Assembly: GCA_031266615.1 (NCBI GenBank)
Contig: JAISAR010000088.1
Span: 1-5,204, forward strand
DNA length: 5,204 bases
Source of the DNA: Rickettsiales bacterium
GTDB lineage: Bacteria > Pseudomonadota > Alphaproteobacteria > Rickettsiales > Anaplasmataceae
Direction: 5' to 3'
The notes under the pieces are model-generated. The model did not search any database. It saw only the letters and a program-made list of their open reading frames with translations, and was not told the DNA's origin. Each line of letters starts with the position of its first letter. Position 1 is the stretch's first letter. Made by a program: the position numbers and the translations under genes. Of the stretch, positions 1 to 5,135 are shown in pieces.

Positions 1-134
1 GCGAAAAATTAAACATGAGACGCCAAATATGCTAAGTTTTTTTGTCATTTAATCTGCACAGACTGAAGATAAATAATAGCTTCAGTACTATGATAATGGT
101 AACGGCGAAGGTTGTCAAGTAGTTTTTTCGTTCT
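1..134 (-). repeat. Left arm of an inverted repeat with outward promoter
   Basis: Read on the minus strand, this segment matches 4953-5084 on the plus strand over about 130 bases. Long identical blocks include AAAAAACTACTTGACAACCT, TGAAGCTATT, CTGTGCAGATTAAA, GGCGTCT and ATGTTTAA. The most divergent stretches are the promoter spacer and a segment at about 30-50. The inner end runs into the last codons of the RDD gene. The outer end is cut by the window edge, so the true repeat may be longer. The two arms are diverged, so the duplication is not very recent or the copies have not been homogenised. What is seen is the repeat; its origin is inference. Confidence 0.9.
90..118 (-). promoter_or_regulatory. 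Sigma70-type promoter in left repeat arm, reading leftward
   Basis: On the minus strand a perfect -35 TTGACA (113-118) is followed, after exactly 17 bases, by a -10 TATCAT (90-95). The predicted start of transcription is near 83, inside a hairpin (62-86) whose arms are ACTGAAG and CTTCAGT. The -35 overlaps the TGA stop codon (115-117) of the RDD gene. The same architecture occurs in the right arm, although the spacer sequence differs there. The transcript would leave the window at position 1, so its product is not visible. Confidence 0.75.
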
Positions 135-723
135 GTCTTCTAAGGCTTTTGCTCGTGACAACCACCGTGCCTGCGATCTTATCGTGCCAAGTTTGGCAGC
201 GTTTGTCGAAATTTGACCATATAAAGCCCAAGAATAATGGCGCAACTGACAATATAAAGGAGAAAAACCTCTTCGTTGCTTGTCTTAGGGTCATTTTTCC
301 AAAAGTCTGTTCATCTACAACTCTGAGCCCAAGTAGTAGCTTTCCTGGTGTAGCAGCAAACCTTATCCACATATATGCAACATAGCTAAATAGCATAATA
401 AATTGGACTATTTGATTTAGAACCATTAATTTAACAAGTTTGCTCTGCGTTGCCTTCTCTTCCGCAGAAAGTGGCGCTTGCACCGGATATTTTGCACCTA
501 TGTCGCTCAATATTTTTCTGTCCTCTGAGTTTGTAAAGAGCCGATTTGCGGCCAAGCTGCAGAACTGTAAGAACAAAACGATAATAATTAAATCAAGCAA
601 TACCGATATATAGCGCCTAAATCCCGTTACATAGCATATTCCACTTTCATCCTTTTTCACCTTTTGAATAGCATTCATAGAAGAGAGAATAGAAAATAAG
701 CGATCAAAAAATCTATGTAACAT
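115..723 (-). CDS. RDD family membrane protein
   Basis: This encodes a 202-residue integral membrane protein of the RDD family, whose biochemical role is generally unknown (transport roles have been proposed for some members). Family marks are visible: an Arg pair and Asp in the first hydrophobic helix (GFRRYISVLLD, residues 34-44), a second long hydrophobic helix (about 99-122), the signature TPGKLLLGLRVVD (125-137), a third hydrophobic stretch (about 153-169), and a C-terminal FDKRCQTWHDKIAGT (172-186) that resembles the conserved RDD end. The reading frame stays open upstream through the tRNA-Leu gene, so the longest start (813) is rejected. ATG at 723 is preceded by GGAAAG (729-734) at 5 bases. 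ATG at 678 (residue 16) is a shorter alternative without a clear ribosome site. The gene lies 21 bases after tRNA-Leu in the same direction, so it may share that transcript. Its last codons lie in the inverted repeat. Confidence 0.85.
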   Translation of the reverse strand: MLHRFFDRLFSILSSMNAIQKVKKDESGICYVTGFRRYISVLLDLIIIVLFLQFCSLAANRLFTNSEDRKILSDIGAKYPVQAPLSAEEKATQSKLVKLMVLNQIVQFIMLFSYVAYMWIRFAATPGKLLLGLRVVDEQTFGKMTLRQATKRFFSFILSVAPLFLGFIWSNFDKRCQTWHDKIAGTVVVTSKSLRRQNEKTT

Positions 724-728
724 AAGTA

Positions 729-734
729 CTTTCC
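729..734 (-). promoter_or_regulatory. Ribosome binding site supporting RDD start at 723
   Basis: GGAAAG on the minus strand lies 5 bases before ATG 721-723, in the short gap after the 3' end of tRNA-Leu. It is the only purine-rich Shine-Dalgarno-like stretch near the candidate starts and so decides the start call. It is not a perfect match to the consensus. Confidence 0.5.
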
Positions 735-744
735 AACATTTGAG

Positions 745-827
745 TGCCCCTGGCCGGACTTGAACCAGCATGCTGTTGCAAGCAACAGATTTTGAGTCTG
801 CCGTGTCTACCATTCCACCACAGGGGC
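745..827 (-). tRNA. tRNA-Leu (anticodon CAA)
   Basis: This 83-base tRNA decodes UUG leucine codons. On the minus strand it folds into a class II tRNA. The acceptor stem is GCCCCTG/CAGGGGC. The D region GGTGGAATGGTAGACAC is typical of bacterial tRNA-Leu. The anticodon stem is GCAGA/TCTGT, closed by one G-U pair, with loop CTCAAAA and anticodon CAA at 792-794. A variable arm follows with a four-pair stem, TGCT/AGCA. The T arm is GCTGG-TTCAAGT-CCGGC. The discriminator is A, as expected for leucine. The CCA end is not encoded and must be added after transcription. The gene stands alone between dnaB (divergent) and the RDD gene (same direction). Confidence 0.96.
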
Positions 828-837
828 TTAATTTTCA

Positions 838-865
838 ATGCTATAGGCAACACGAAATTAGTCAA
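838..865 (-). promoter_or_regulatory. Probable promoter of tRNA-Leu (and perhaps the RDD gene)
   Basis: On the minus strand TTGACT (860-865) is followed after 16 bases by TAGCAT (838-843). This places a transcription start only a few bases upstream of the tRNA 5' end at 827. The -35 is one base from consensus and the -10 matches four of six. With no promoter-like sequence in the 21-base gap between the tRNA and the RDD gene, this promoter may serve both. Confidence 0.5.
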
Positions 866-884
866 ATTTTTTTACCTTTACATC

Positions 885-913
885 TTTCAAATGAGGACTA
901 AATATTCTACAAT
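885..913 (+). promoter_or_regulatory. Weak candidate promoter of dnaB
   Basis: A good -10, TACAAT (908-913), lies 28 bases before the dnaB ATG. The best 17-base-spaced -35 is TTTCAA (885-890), a poor match. TTTACA at about 877-882 is a better hexamer, but its 25-base distance from this -10 is too long. The leader would be about 20 bases, with no obvious Shine-Dalgarno sequence before ATG 941. Confidence 0.3.
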
Positions 914-940
914 AATCGATAGTTACTCTAAAAATTTAGA

Positions 941-2392
941 ATGAATGAATTAGCTAATCTCATCGATTCAAGAAGCGTAGATAAGGAAATATGCAAATTA
1001 CCACATAACTTAGAAGCGGAGCAAATGCTCATCGGTGCAATGATTCGTGATAATAGAATTTGTGATGCAGTCGAAGATATGATCACAGCAGACAACTTTT
1101 ACGATCCACTGCATCAAAGTATTTTTACGCAGGTATCTAAAACCAGAAAACACGGCATAGTTGCTAATGAACTGAGCCTCAAAATGTTTTTTGAGAACGA
1201 CGAAGCATTTACCAAGTGCGGTGGGGTTGAATATCTTGCAAAGCTCGCAGCAAAGGCGAGTATTGCGCTTGATATCTACAGCTTGACTAGAATAATTCGT
1301 GATACTTATTTGAGGAGATGCTTAATCAAGCTCGGGCAGGAGATAGTTGATGATAGTTACAGCTATGACATCGAAAACCCTGCACAGGCGCAAATTGAAC
1401 AAGCAATGACCAAGTTGTTCAATTTAGCAGTAAAAAAACAAGGCGAGAAGACGTATATAAAGCTTGCAAGCTCAGTTAAAGATGTAGTTGAAAAAATCAG
1501 CACGCTGAAAAATAATCCAGAAGCGCTGGGCATTACAACCGGACTCCAAGACCTAAATCAGCTTCTCGGTGGTCTGCAGAAATCTGACCTATTAATTCTA
1601 GCTGCAAGGCCTTCTATGGGTAAAACGGCACTGGCGCTAAACATTGCCCTTAATGCTTGTAAGGTCTTGCAAAAAAGAGCAGATAAACAACACTACGTAG
1701 CGTTTTTCTCACTTGAAATGTCAGCGGAACAATTAACTGCAAGATTGATCACTATAGATTCGGGAATTAGTTATTATAAGGCACTGACCGGAAGAATTAG
1801 TGATTTTGAATTGCATGAATTCATTAATGCTAGTACAGAATTGTCTGAGCTGCCTTTCATCATAGATGACACTCCCGCACTGTCAATTAGCGCACTTCGC
1901 ACCAGAATACGTCTGCTGTATCAATTATATAATGTAGAAGTGGTATTTATCGATTATCTGCAGTTAATTAGAGGAACAACAAAAAGGAGTAATGAAAATA
2001 GAGTGCAAGAAATCTCGGAAGTGACGCAGGGTTTGAAAGCAATTGCAAAAGAGCTAAATATTCCCATTGTTGCACTATCGCAGCTCTCCCGTTCTGTTGA
2101 GCAAAGAGACGACAAAAAACCACAACTTGCTGATTTGCGCGATTCAGGAAGCATAGAGCAAGATGCAGATATAGTAATGTTCCTCTACAGAGAAGAATAT
2201 TATGAGCTAAGAAAGCAGCCAAGTGAAGGAAGCAATAAACATCGAGAATGGCAAGAGAAGATGGAAAAAATTAGAAATATTGCAGAACTCATTATCGCAA
2301 AACAAAGGAACGGACCAATCGGCAGTGTAAAGCTATATTTTGACTCCAGCAGAGGCGCATTCAAAGATTACACGGAGAGGCACAGTTCATAG
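941..2392 (+). CDS. dnaB: Replicative DNA helicase DnaB
   Basis: DnaB is the hexameric, ATP-driven 5'-3' helicase that unwinds the chromosome at the replication fork and recruits primase. The 483-residue product is near the usual length and appears intact, with no intein. The N-terminal domain (about 20-120) opens with LPHNLEAEQMLIGAMI, typical of the family. A linker follows at about 150-190, and then a RecA-like motor domain. That domain shows Walker A ARPSMGKT (222-229, Lys228), FFSLEMS with the likely catalytic Glu259, Walker B VVFID (334-338) followed by YLQL, the segment SRSVEQRDDKKPQLADLRDSG, and KQRNGP near 454-459, where family members place the arginine finger. ATG 941 is the only near start, because an in-frame stop lies just upstream; no Shine-Dalgarno is evident. 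It is divergent from tRNA-Leu. No clear terminator is visible after the stop, and the next gene has its own promoter. Confidence 0.97.
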   Translation: MNELANLIDSRSVDKEICKLPHNLEAEQMLIGAMIRDNRICDAVEDMITADNFYDPLHQSIFTQVSKTRKHGIVANELSLKMFFENDEAFTKCGGVEYLAKLAAKASIALDIYSLTRIIRDTYLRRCLIKLGQEIVDDSYSYDIENPAQAQIEQAMTKLFNLAVKKQGEKTYIKLASSVKDVVEKISTLKNNPEALGITTGLQDLNQLLGGLQKSDLLILAARPSMGKTALALNIALNACKVLQKRADKQHYVAFFSLEMSAEQLTARLITIDSGISYYKALTGRISDFELHEFINASTELSELPFIIDDTPALSISALRTRIRLLYQLYNVEVVFIDYLQLIRGTTKRSNENRVQEISEVTQGLKAIAKELNIPIVALSQLSRSVEQRDDKKPQLADLRDSGSIEQDADIVMFLYREEYYELRKQPSEGSNKHREWQEKMEKIRNIAELIIAKQRNGPIGSVKLYFDSSRGAFKDYTERHSS

Positions 2393-2452
2393 CCCTCAGC
2401 AATCTTTTATCAATACCTATCCTCGCTATAGTTTACTAATTTATTAACAAAC

Positions 2453-2481
2453 TTGACATATCTCTTCACCCGTGCTACAAT
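2453..2481 (+). promoter_or_regulatory. Strong sigma70-type promoter for the downstream membrane protein
   Basis: A perfect -35 TTGACA (2453-2458) and a -10 TACAAT (2476-2481) are separated by exactly 17 bases. The predicted start of transcription is near 2488, giving a leader of about 27 bases that contains the GAGG ribosome site. This is the best protein-gene promoter in the window and argues that the following gene is transcribed on its own and perhaps strongly. Confidence 0.8.
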
Positions 2482-2504
2482 TTTAATAATAAATTAATTC
2501 TAGT

Positions 2505-2508
2505 GAGG
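2505..2508 (+). promoter_or_regulatory. Ribosome binding site deciding the start at 2515
   Basis: GAGG lies 6 bases before ATG 2515. An in-frame GTG at 2503 overlaps this site, so it cannot be the start of a gene that uses it. Confidence 0.7.
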
Positions 2509-2514
2509 TATATA

Positions 2515-3177
2515 ATGAAAAATATATTTAATAAAACTAATGCGCCTTATCTTGCGAGTGGTGCTTTGGCTATCGGAACTCTATTGGCATCAGGAATATT
2601 TGCTGTAGCCCCTTATATTGGTTTCCTAGCTCCAGTTGCAGCTCTAAGCCTTGGCCTTCCATTTGTTATTGGCGGTGCTGTATTTTCTGCTGCAGCTATT
2701 GCACTTTCAGCTGTGGTGATTAATAAGAACAAAACTATTTCTGAGAAAGATGCTGTAGTGCAAGCTCAAGAGCAAGAAATTTCTGAACAAAAGGCTCGAC
2801 TTGCTAAAAACAATACTAAGCTTTTTGATAAGCAAGAGCAGTTACCTAAAGAAGAGGTTAAGTTGGATAACTTAGATCTTGCTGCTTCTAGCAAACAAGG
2901 GAAACAAGCTAATAGTTTGGATTATTTAAACATTGATAATGTTTCTAAGCAATTTGATCTTTCAAGTATTGATGCTGCTAAAAAGCATTTAATGAGTCTT
3001 GTTGAAAAAGATATCAATGAAGATATATTTTTTGATGCAGAACCTGGTGAGGAAAAAAATACTGAAAACCCTAGCCCAGAAAATCAGCCAGTTAAAGATG
3101 CTGCACCATGTATTCCTACGCTACTTAATGGAGCTAAACCATCACCTTTTACCAATAGTACTATGCACCTTTCTTAG
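2515..3177 (+). CDS. Hypothetical membrane protein with paired hydrophobic segments and helical tail
   Basis: I do not recognise the family of this 220-residue protein. After a short polar start (1-12), two long hydrophobic segments lie almost back to back: about 13-35 and about 38-69. Both are rich in Gly, Ala, Leu and Pro, and only a short turn separates them. They are followed by a Lys/Glu/Gln-rich stretch (about 70-118: SEKDAVVQAQEQEISEQKAR and onward) with coiled-coil character, and a polar, acidic, low-complexity tail that is Pro/Asn-rich near 185-200. There is no cleavable-signal pattern; I would predict both ends on the same side of a membrane. The paired-helix layout recalls Inc proteins of Chlamydia and other host-vacuole proteins, but that is analogy only. 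Alanine is coded mostly by GCT, unlike the GCA-rich dnaB. It has its own strong promoter and ribosome site, and is convergent with metG. Confidence 0.85.
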   Translation: MKNIFNKTNAPYLASGALAIGTLLASGIFAVAPYIGFLAPVAALSLGLPFVIGGAVFSAAAIALSAVVINKNKTISEKDAVVQAQEQEISEQKARLAKNNTKLFDKQEQLPKEEVKLDNLDLAASSKQGKQANSLDYLNIDNVSKQFDLSSIDAAKKHLMSLVEKDINEDIFFDAEPGEEKNTENPSPENQPVKDAAPCIPTLLNGAKPSPFTNSTMHLS

Positions 3178-3194
3178 TAGATATAATCCCACCC

Positions 3195-3223
3195 AGGAGA
3201 AATAGCTAAAAACTATTTCTCCT
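3195..3223 (+). terminator. Hairpin between convergent genes, likely bidirectional terminator
   Basis: A perfect 11-pair stem, AGGAGAAATAG/CTATTTCTCCT (3195-3205 and 3213-3223), encloses a 7-base loop, CTAAAAA. It lies 17 bases after the stop of the membrane protein gene and 2 bases beyond the stop of metG on the other strand. The classical T-run is weak on the plus side (CTCTTT) and absent on the minus side. Intrinsic termination may therefore be inefficient, and the hairpin may also act to protect the 3' ends. Confidence 0.6.
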
Positions 3224-3225
3224 CT

Positions 3226-4845
3226 TTAACCATCAACCCTCAAAAAAACCGGTGTAGGTTTAGGTAGTGTAATACCTAAGCTTACGCACGCGTTGCACAG
3301 AGATTTTAAATCTCGCTGCTCTTTTGGAATTTGCAATTGATCTAGTATCATTTCTGCTGACCTTGGGATAATTGGCTGCAGCAGAATGCCAATTATCCTG
3401 ATATATTCAAGTAATTTATGGGTTACTAAATTCATGCGCTCTCTGCTGGTTTTACTCAATATCCAGGGTGCACTTTTATCTATATAAGCGTTGGCTTCAG
3501 AGGAGATGCTGATAATTAAAAGTATAATCTGGTTAAACTCGTACTTTGATAGATGATCCATCGCTTTATCGAGTATAGCTTTGCAATTTGGGAGGCTTTC
3601 CTCGCCTTTAAGTAGGCTTTGGTCAACTGTTGGTACAACTCCCGAGCATTGTTTGTGTAAAAATGAAATTGTTCTTTGCACTAAATTGCCTATATTGTTT
3701 GCCAGTTCTGAATTTATTCGGCTGATCATGTTTTTTTTGCTGAAATTGCCATCTTGGCCAAAACTTGCTTCCCGAAGGAGAAAATAGCGTAGTTGATCAA
3801 CGCCAAACTCTTGCGCTAAGCCAATTGGATCTATGACATTGCCAAGAGACTTGGATATTTTTTCCCCCTCGCTGAGCCACCAACCGTGAACCGCAATTTG
3901 TTTTGGCAGTGGCAAATCCGCTGCAAGGAGAATCGCCGGCCAATATACGGCGTGAAAGCGCAATATGTCTTTACCGATTACGTGAACGTTGAAGGAGTTA
4001 TCAGCTGATGTCATTCCAGCGCGTGACGCTGGAATCTGTGTTTCCTTCTGGATCCCAGTGTCAAGCACTGGGATGACAGACTGTGGTTCTGCCCAAAATT
4101 GTTTATATTCATTATCTTCTGTATCTGGAAAGCCTACTGACGTGAGGTAATTAGTGAGTGCATCAATCCAGACGTAGATTACGTGTTTGTCATTGCCTGG
4201 CACTTTTATTCCCCAATTAAAACTAGTGCGAGAGATTGAAAGGTCAGTGAGTCCTGATCTTACAAACGATACCACTTCATTTTTTCTACTCTCAGGAAAG
4301 ATAAAATTTGGCTGATTTTCATATAACTCCAGTAATTTGTTCTGCCAATTCGACAAACGAAAAAAGTAGCTTTCTTCTTTTATCCACTGAACTTCCGCGC
4401 CTGTTGGTGCTTTGCCATCTATTAGCTCCGATTCCTGATAAAACGCTTCATCACGGACTGAATACCAACCTGAATAAGAATCCAGATATATTTGTCCTCT
4501 CTCTTCAAGCCTATTCCACAAAGCTATTACTGCTTTTTCGTGGCGTTCTTCCGTGGTGCGGATAAAGTCGTCATATTGAAAATTCATGGACCCAGCTAAT
4601 TCCCTAAATGAAATGCTTACTTCATCTGTAAATTCCTTTGGCTGCATTCCCCGTGCTTTGGCTGCTTTCTCGATTTTTTGCCCGTGCTCGTCTGTACCAG
4701 TAGTAAATTTGACATTTTTTCCAGCAAGTCTCATAAACCTTGCCACTACATCGCACAAAAGGGAGGTGTATGCGTGACCAATGTGAGGTTTGTCGTTTAC
4801 GTAATATATTGGCGTGGTGATGTAAAAGTTTCCAAATTGCTCCAT
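3226..4845 (-). CDS. metG: Methionyl-tRNA synthetase with in-frame palindromic insert
   Basis: MetRS charges tRNA-Met and initiator tRNA with methionine in the cytosol, using ATP. The 539-residue class I enzyme shows HIGH at 21-24 and a KISKS form of KMSKS at 329-333. Also visible are TGTDEHGQKIEKAA, VIYVWIDALTNYL (222-234), VHVIGKDILRFHAVYWP (from 287) and HGWWLSEGEKISKS. The editing/connective region has YSVRDEAFY without paired cysteines, as in the zinc-free form. The anticodon-binding half has ANNIGNLVQR and a PWILSK motif (Trp461). It ends at PVFLRVDG with no C-terminal tRNA-binding (Trbp111/EMAP) domain, as expected for alphaproteobacteria. Residues about 256-279 (VIPVLDTGIQ...) are encoded by a Wolbachia palindromic repeat and break an otherwise continuous fold; the frame is kept open across it. 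ATG 4845 is the only plausible start, although no clear Shine-Dalgarno precedes it. Confidence 0.96.
   Translation of the reverse strand: MEQFGNFYITTPIYYVNDKPHIGHAYTSLLCDVVARFMRLAGKNVKFTTGTDEHGQKIEKAAKARGMQPKEFTDEVSISFRELAGSMNFQYDDFIRTTEERHEKAVIALWNRLEERGQIYLDSYSGWYSVRDEAFYQESELIDGKAPTGAEVQWIKEESYFFRLSNWQNKLLELYENQPNFIFPESRKNEVVSFVRSGLTDLSISRTSFNWGIKVPGNDKHVIYVWIDALTNYLTSVGFPDTEDNEYKQFWAEPQSVIPVLDTGIQKETQIPASRAGMTSADNSFNVHVIGKDILRFHAVYWPAILLAADLPLPKQIAVHGWWLSEGEKISKSLGNVIDPIGLAQEFGVDQLRYFLLREASFGQDGNFSKKNMISRINSELANNIGNLVQRTISFLHKQCSGVVPTVDQSLLKGEESLPNCKAILDKAMDHLSKYEFNQIILLIISISSEANAYIDKSAPWILSKTSRERMNLVTHKLLEYIRIIGILLQPIIPRSAEMILDQLQIPKEQRDLKSLCNACVSLGITLPKPTPVFLRVDG
4009..4078. repeat. Wolbachia palindromic element inside metG
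   Basis: The outer ends TGTCAT (4009-4014) and ATGACA (4073-4078) are inverted, and two inner hairpins sit between them. The first is ATTCCAGCG/CGCTGGAAT (4013-4021 and 4027-4035, loop CGTGA). The second is ATCCCAGTG/CACTGGGAT (4052-4060 and 4066-4074, loop TCAAG). The two halves are imperfect inverted copies of one another, giving a palindrome of palindromes. I recognise the sequence as the abundant Wolbachia palindromic element, similar in behaviour to the Rickettsia RPEs that insert into genes in frame. In metG it encodes residues about 256-279. The element size of 70 bp and its exact borders are my estimate from symmetry alone. Confidence 0.88.
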
Positions 4846-4865
4846 TATTCAGTGCTTAAAGCTTT

Positions 4866-4894
4866 ATCGTATCTGCACTAGTTGTAAAAATCAA
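4866..4894 (-). promoter_or_regulatory. Candidate metG promoter
   Basis: On the minus strand TTGATT (4889-4894) is followed after 17 bases by TACGAT (4866-4871). The predicted start lies near 4859, giving a short leader before ATG 4845. Each hexamer matches consensus at four of six positions. It lies between metG and the outward-facing right repeat arm, so metG and the repeat transcript diverge. Confidence 0.45.
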
Positions 4895-4952
4895 TAGCTA
4901 CCGGTACATAGTTCAATAATAATAGTAGACAACAGTGGAAAAGCTACCTAAT

Positions 4953-5084
4953 AGAAACAAAAAAACTACTTGACAACCTTCGTCAATCCCCCTATCATAG
5001 TAATGAAGCTATTCATTTAGCTTCAATCTGTGCAGATTAAACGACGAAAGTATCACGGTTGGCGTCTTATGTTTAAATTTTTGC
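4953..5084 (+). repeat. Right arm of the inverted repeat
   Basis: This is the inverted partner of 1-134. Shared blocks in order are the A-run with ACTACTTGACAACCTTCG, TATCATAGTA, TGAAGCTATT, a hairpin, CTGTGCAGATTAAA, GGCGTCT and ATGTTTAA. The inner end still reads as KKTT plus TGA in the frame matching the RDD C-terminus (EKTT, stop), with the preceding codons partly similar. This suggests the copied unit began inside the end of a coding region. The comparison stops at 5084 only because the left arm reaches the window edge. Confidence 0.9.
4970..4998 (+). promoter_or_regulatory. Strong sigma70-type promoter in right repeat arm, reading rightward
   Basis: TTGACA (4970-4975) and TATCAT (4993-4998) are exactly 17 bases apart. 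Both hexamers and the spacing are kept in the left arm, while the spacer itself has diverged (about half of its 3' part differs). That is the pattern expected if promoter function is under selection. The predicted +1 is about 5004-5006, at the foot of a hairpin. It drives transcription away from metG toward the window end. Confidence 0.8.
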
Positions 5085-5135
5085 ACTATGTGCACCTCAT
5101 GTCTTTATTAATTTCACCTAGACTTCTAGGTTTTT
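5004..5135 (+). ncRNA. Candidate structured small RNA or leader RNA
   Basis: No open reading frame of useful size lies here. The transcript predicted from the promoter at 4970-4998 would begin with an 8-pair hairpin, TGAAGCTA/TAGCTTCA (5004-5025, loop TTCATT). A larger fold may follow, pairing TTAAAC-GACG (5037-5046) with CGTC (5063-5066) and GTTTAA (5071-5076) around a 4-base bulge. Next is a short palindrome, TGCAC-TAT-GTGCA (5082-5094), and finally a terminator-like hairpin at 5116-5131 with a T-run. The first hairpin and part of the large fold have counterparts in the left arm. That is consistent with an RNA of about 130 nt, but a 5' leader of a gene beyond the window is equally possible. 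Confidence 0.45.
5116..5135 (+). terminator. Possible intrinsic terminator
   Basis: ACCTAG (5116-5121) and CTAGGT (5126-5131) form a six-pair stem with loop ACTT, and the sequence continues TTTTT to 5135. The stem is short and only moderately GC-rich, so termination may be partial. If it works, it ends the transcript from the right repeat arm at about 130 nt; if not, it may act as an attenuator. Confidence 0.45.

Noticed and set aside
45..245. Minus-strand reading frame crossing the left repeat arm, with a similar translation (KKLLDNLR...YHS.EAI) from the right arm
   Set aside because: It overlaps the RDD gene in another frame. The shared residues follow from conserved promoter DNA, and a one-base length difference between the arms after EAI breaks the frame, so coding selection is not supported.
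724..813. N-terminal extension of the RDD protein starting at 813
   Set aside because: The added 30 codons are the translated tRNA-Leu gene. A ribosome site lies just before ATG 723, and RDD similarity begins only after it.
744..944. Plus-strand open frame over the tRNA and dnaB upstream region
   Set aside because: It is the antisense of tRNA-Leu plus intergenic DNA and shows no family resemblance. Its stop overlaps the dnaB ATG by chance.
1954..2222. Minus-strand open frames inside dnaB
   Set aside because: They are shadows of the strongly conserved dnaB coding sequence on the other strand.
2393..2452. Terminator after dnaB
   Set aside because: I looked for a stem-loop with a T-run after the stop and found none convincing.
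2503..2514. GTG start for the hypothetical membrane protein
   Set aside because: The GTG overlaps the GAGG ribosome site that serves ATG 2515 at proper spacing.
4009..4078. CRISPR-like or insertion-sequence remnant reading of the repeated hairpins in metG
   Set aside because: There are only two inverted units, no regular spacers and no transposase. The sequence matches a known palindromic repeat type instead.
3226..4845. Possible frameshift or decay of metG because of the insert
   Set aside because: The frame is uninterrupted, all catalytic and anticodon-binding motifs are present on both sides, and the length is compatible with a functional enzyme.
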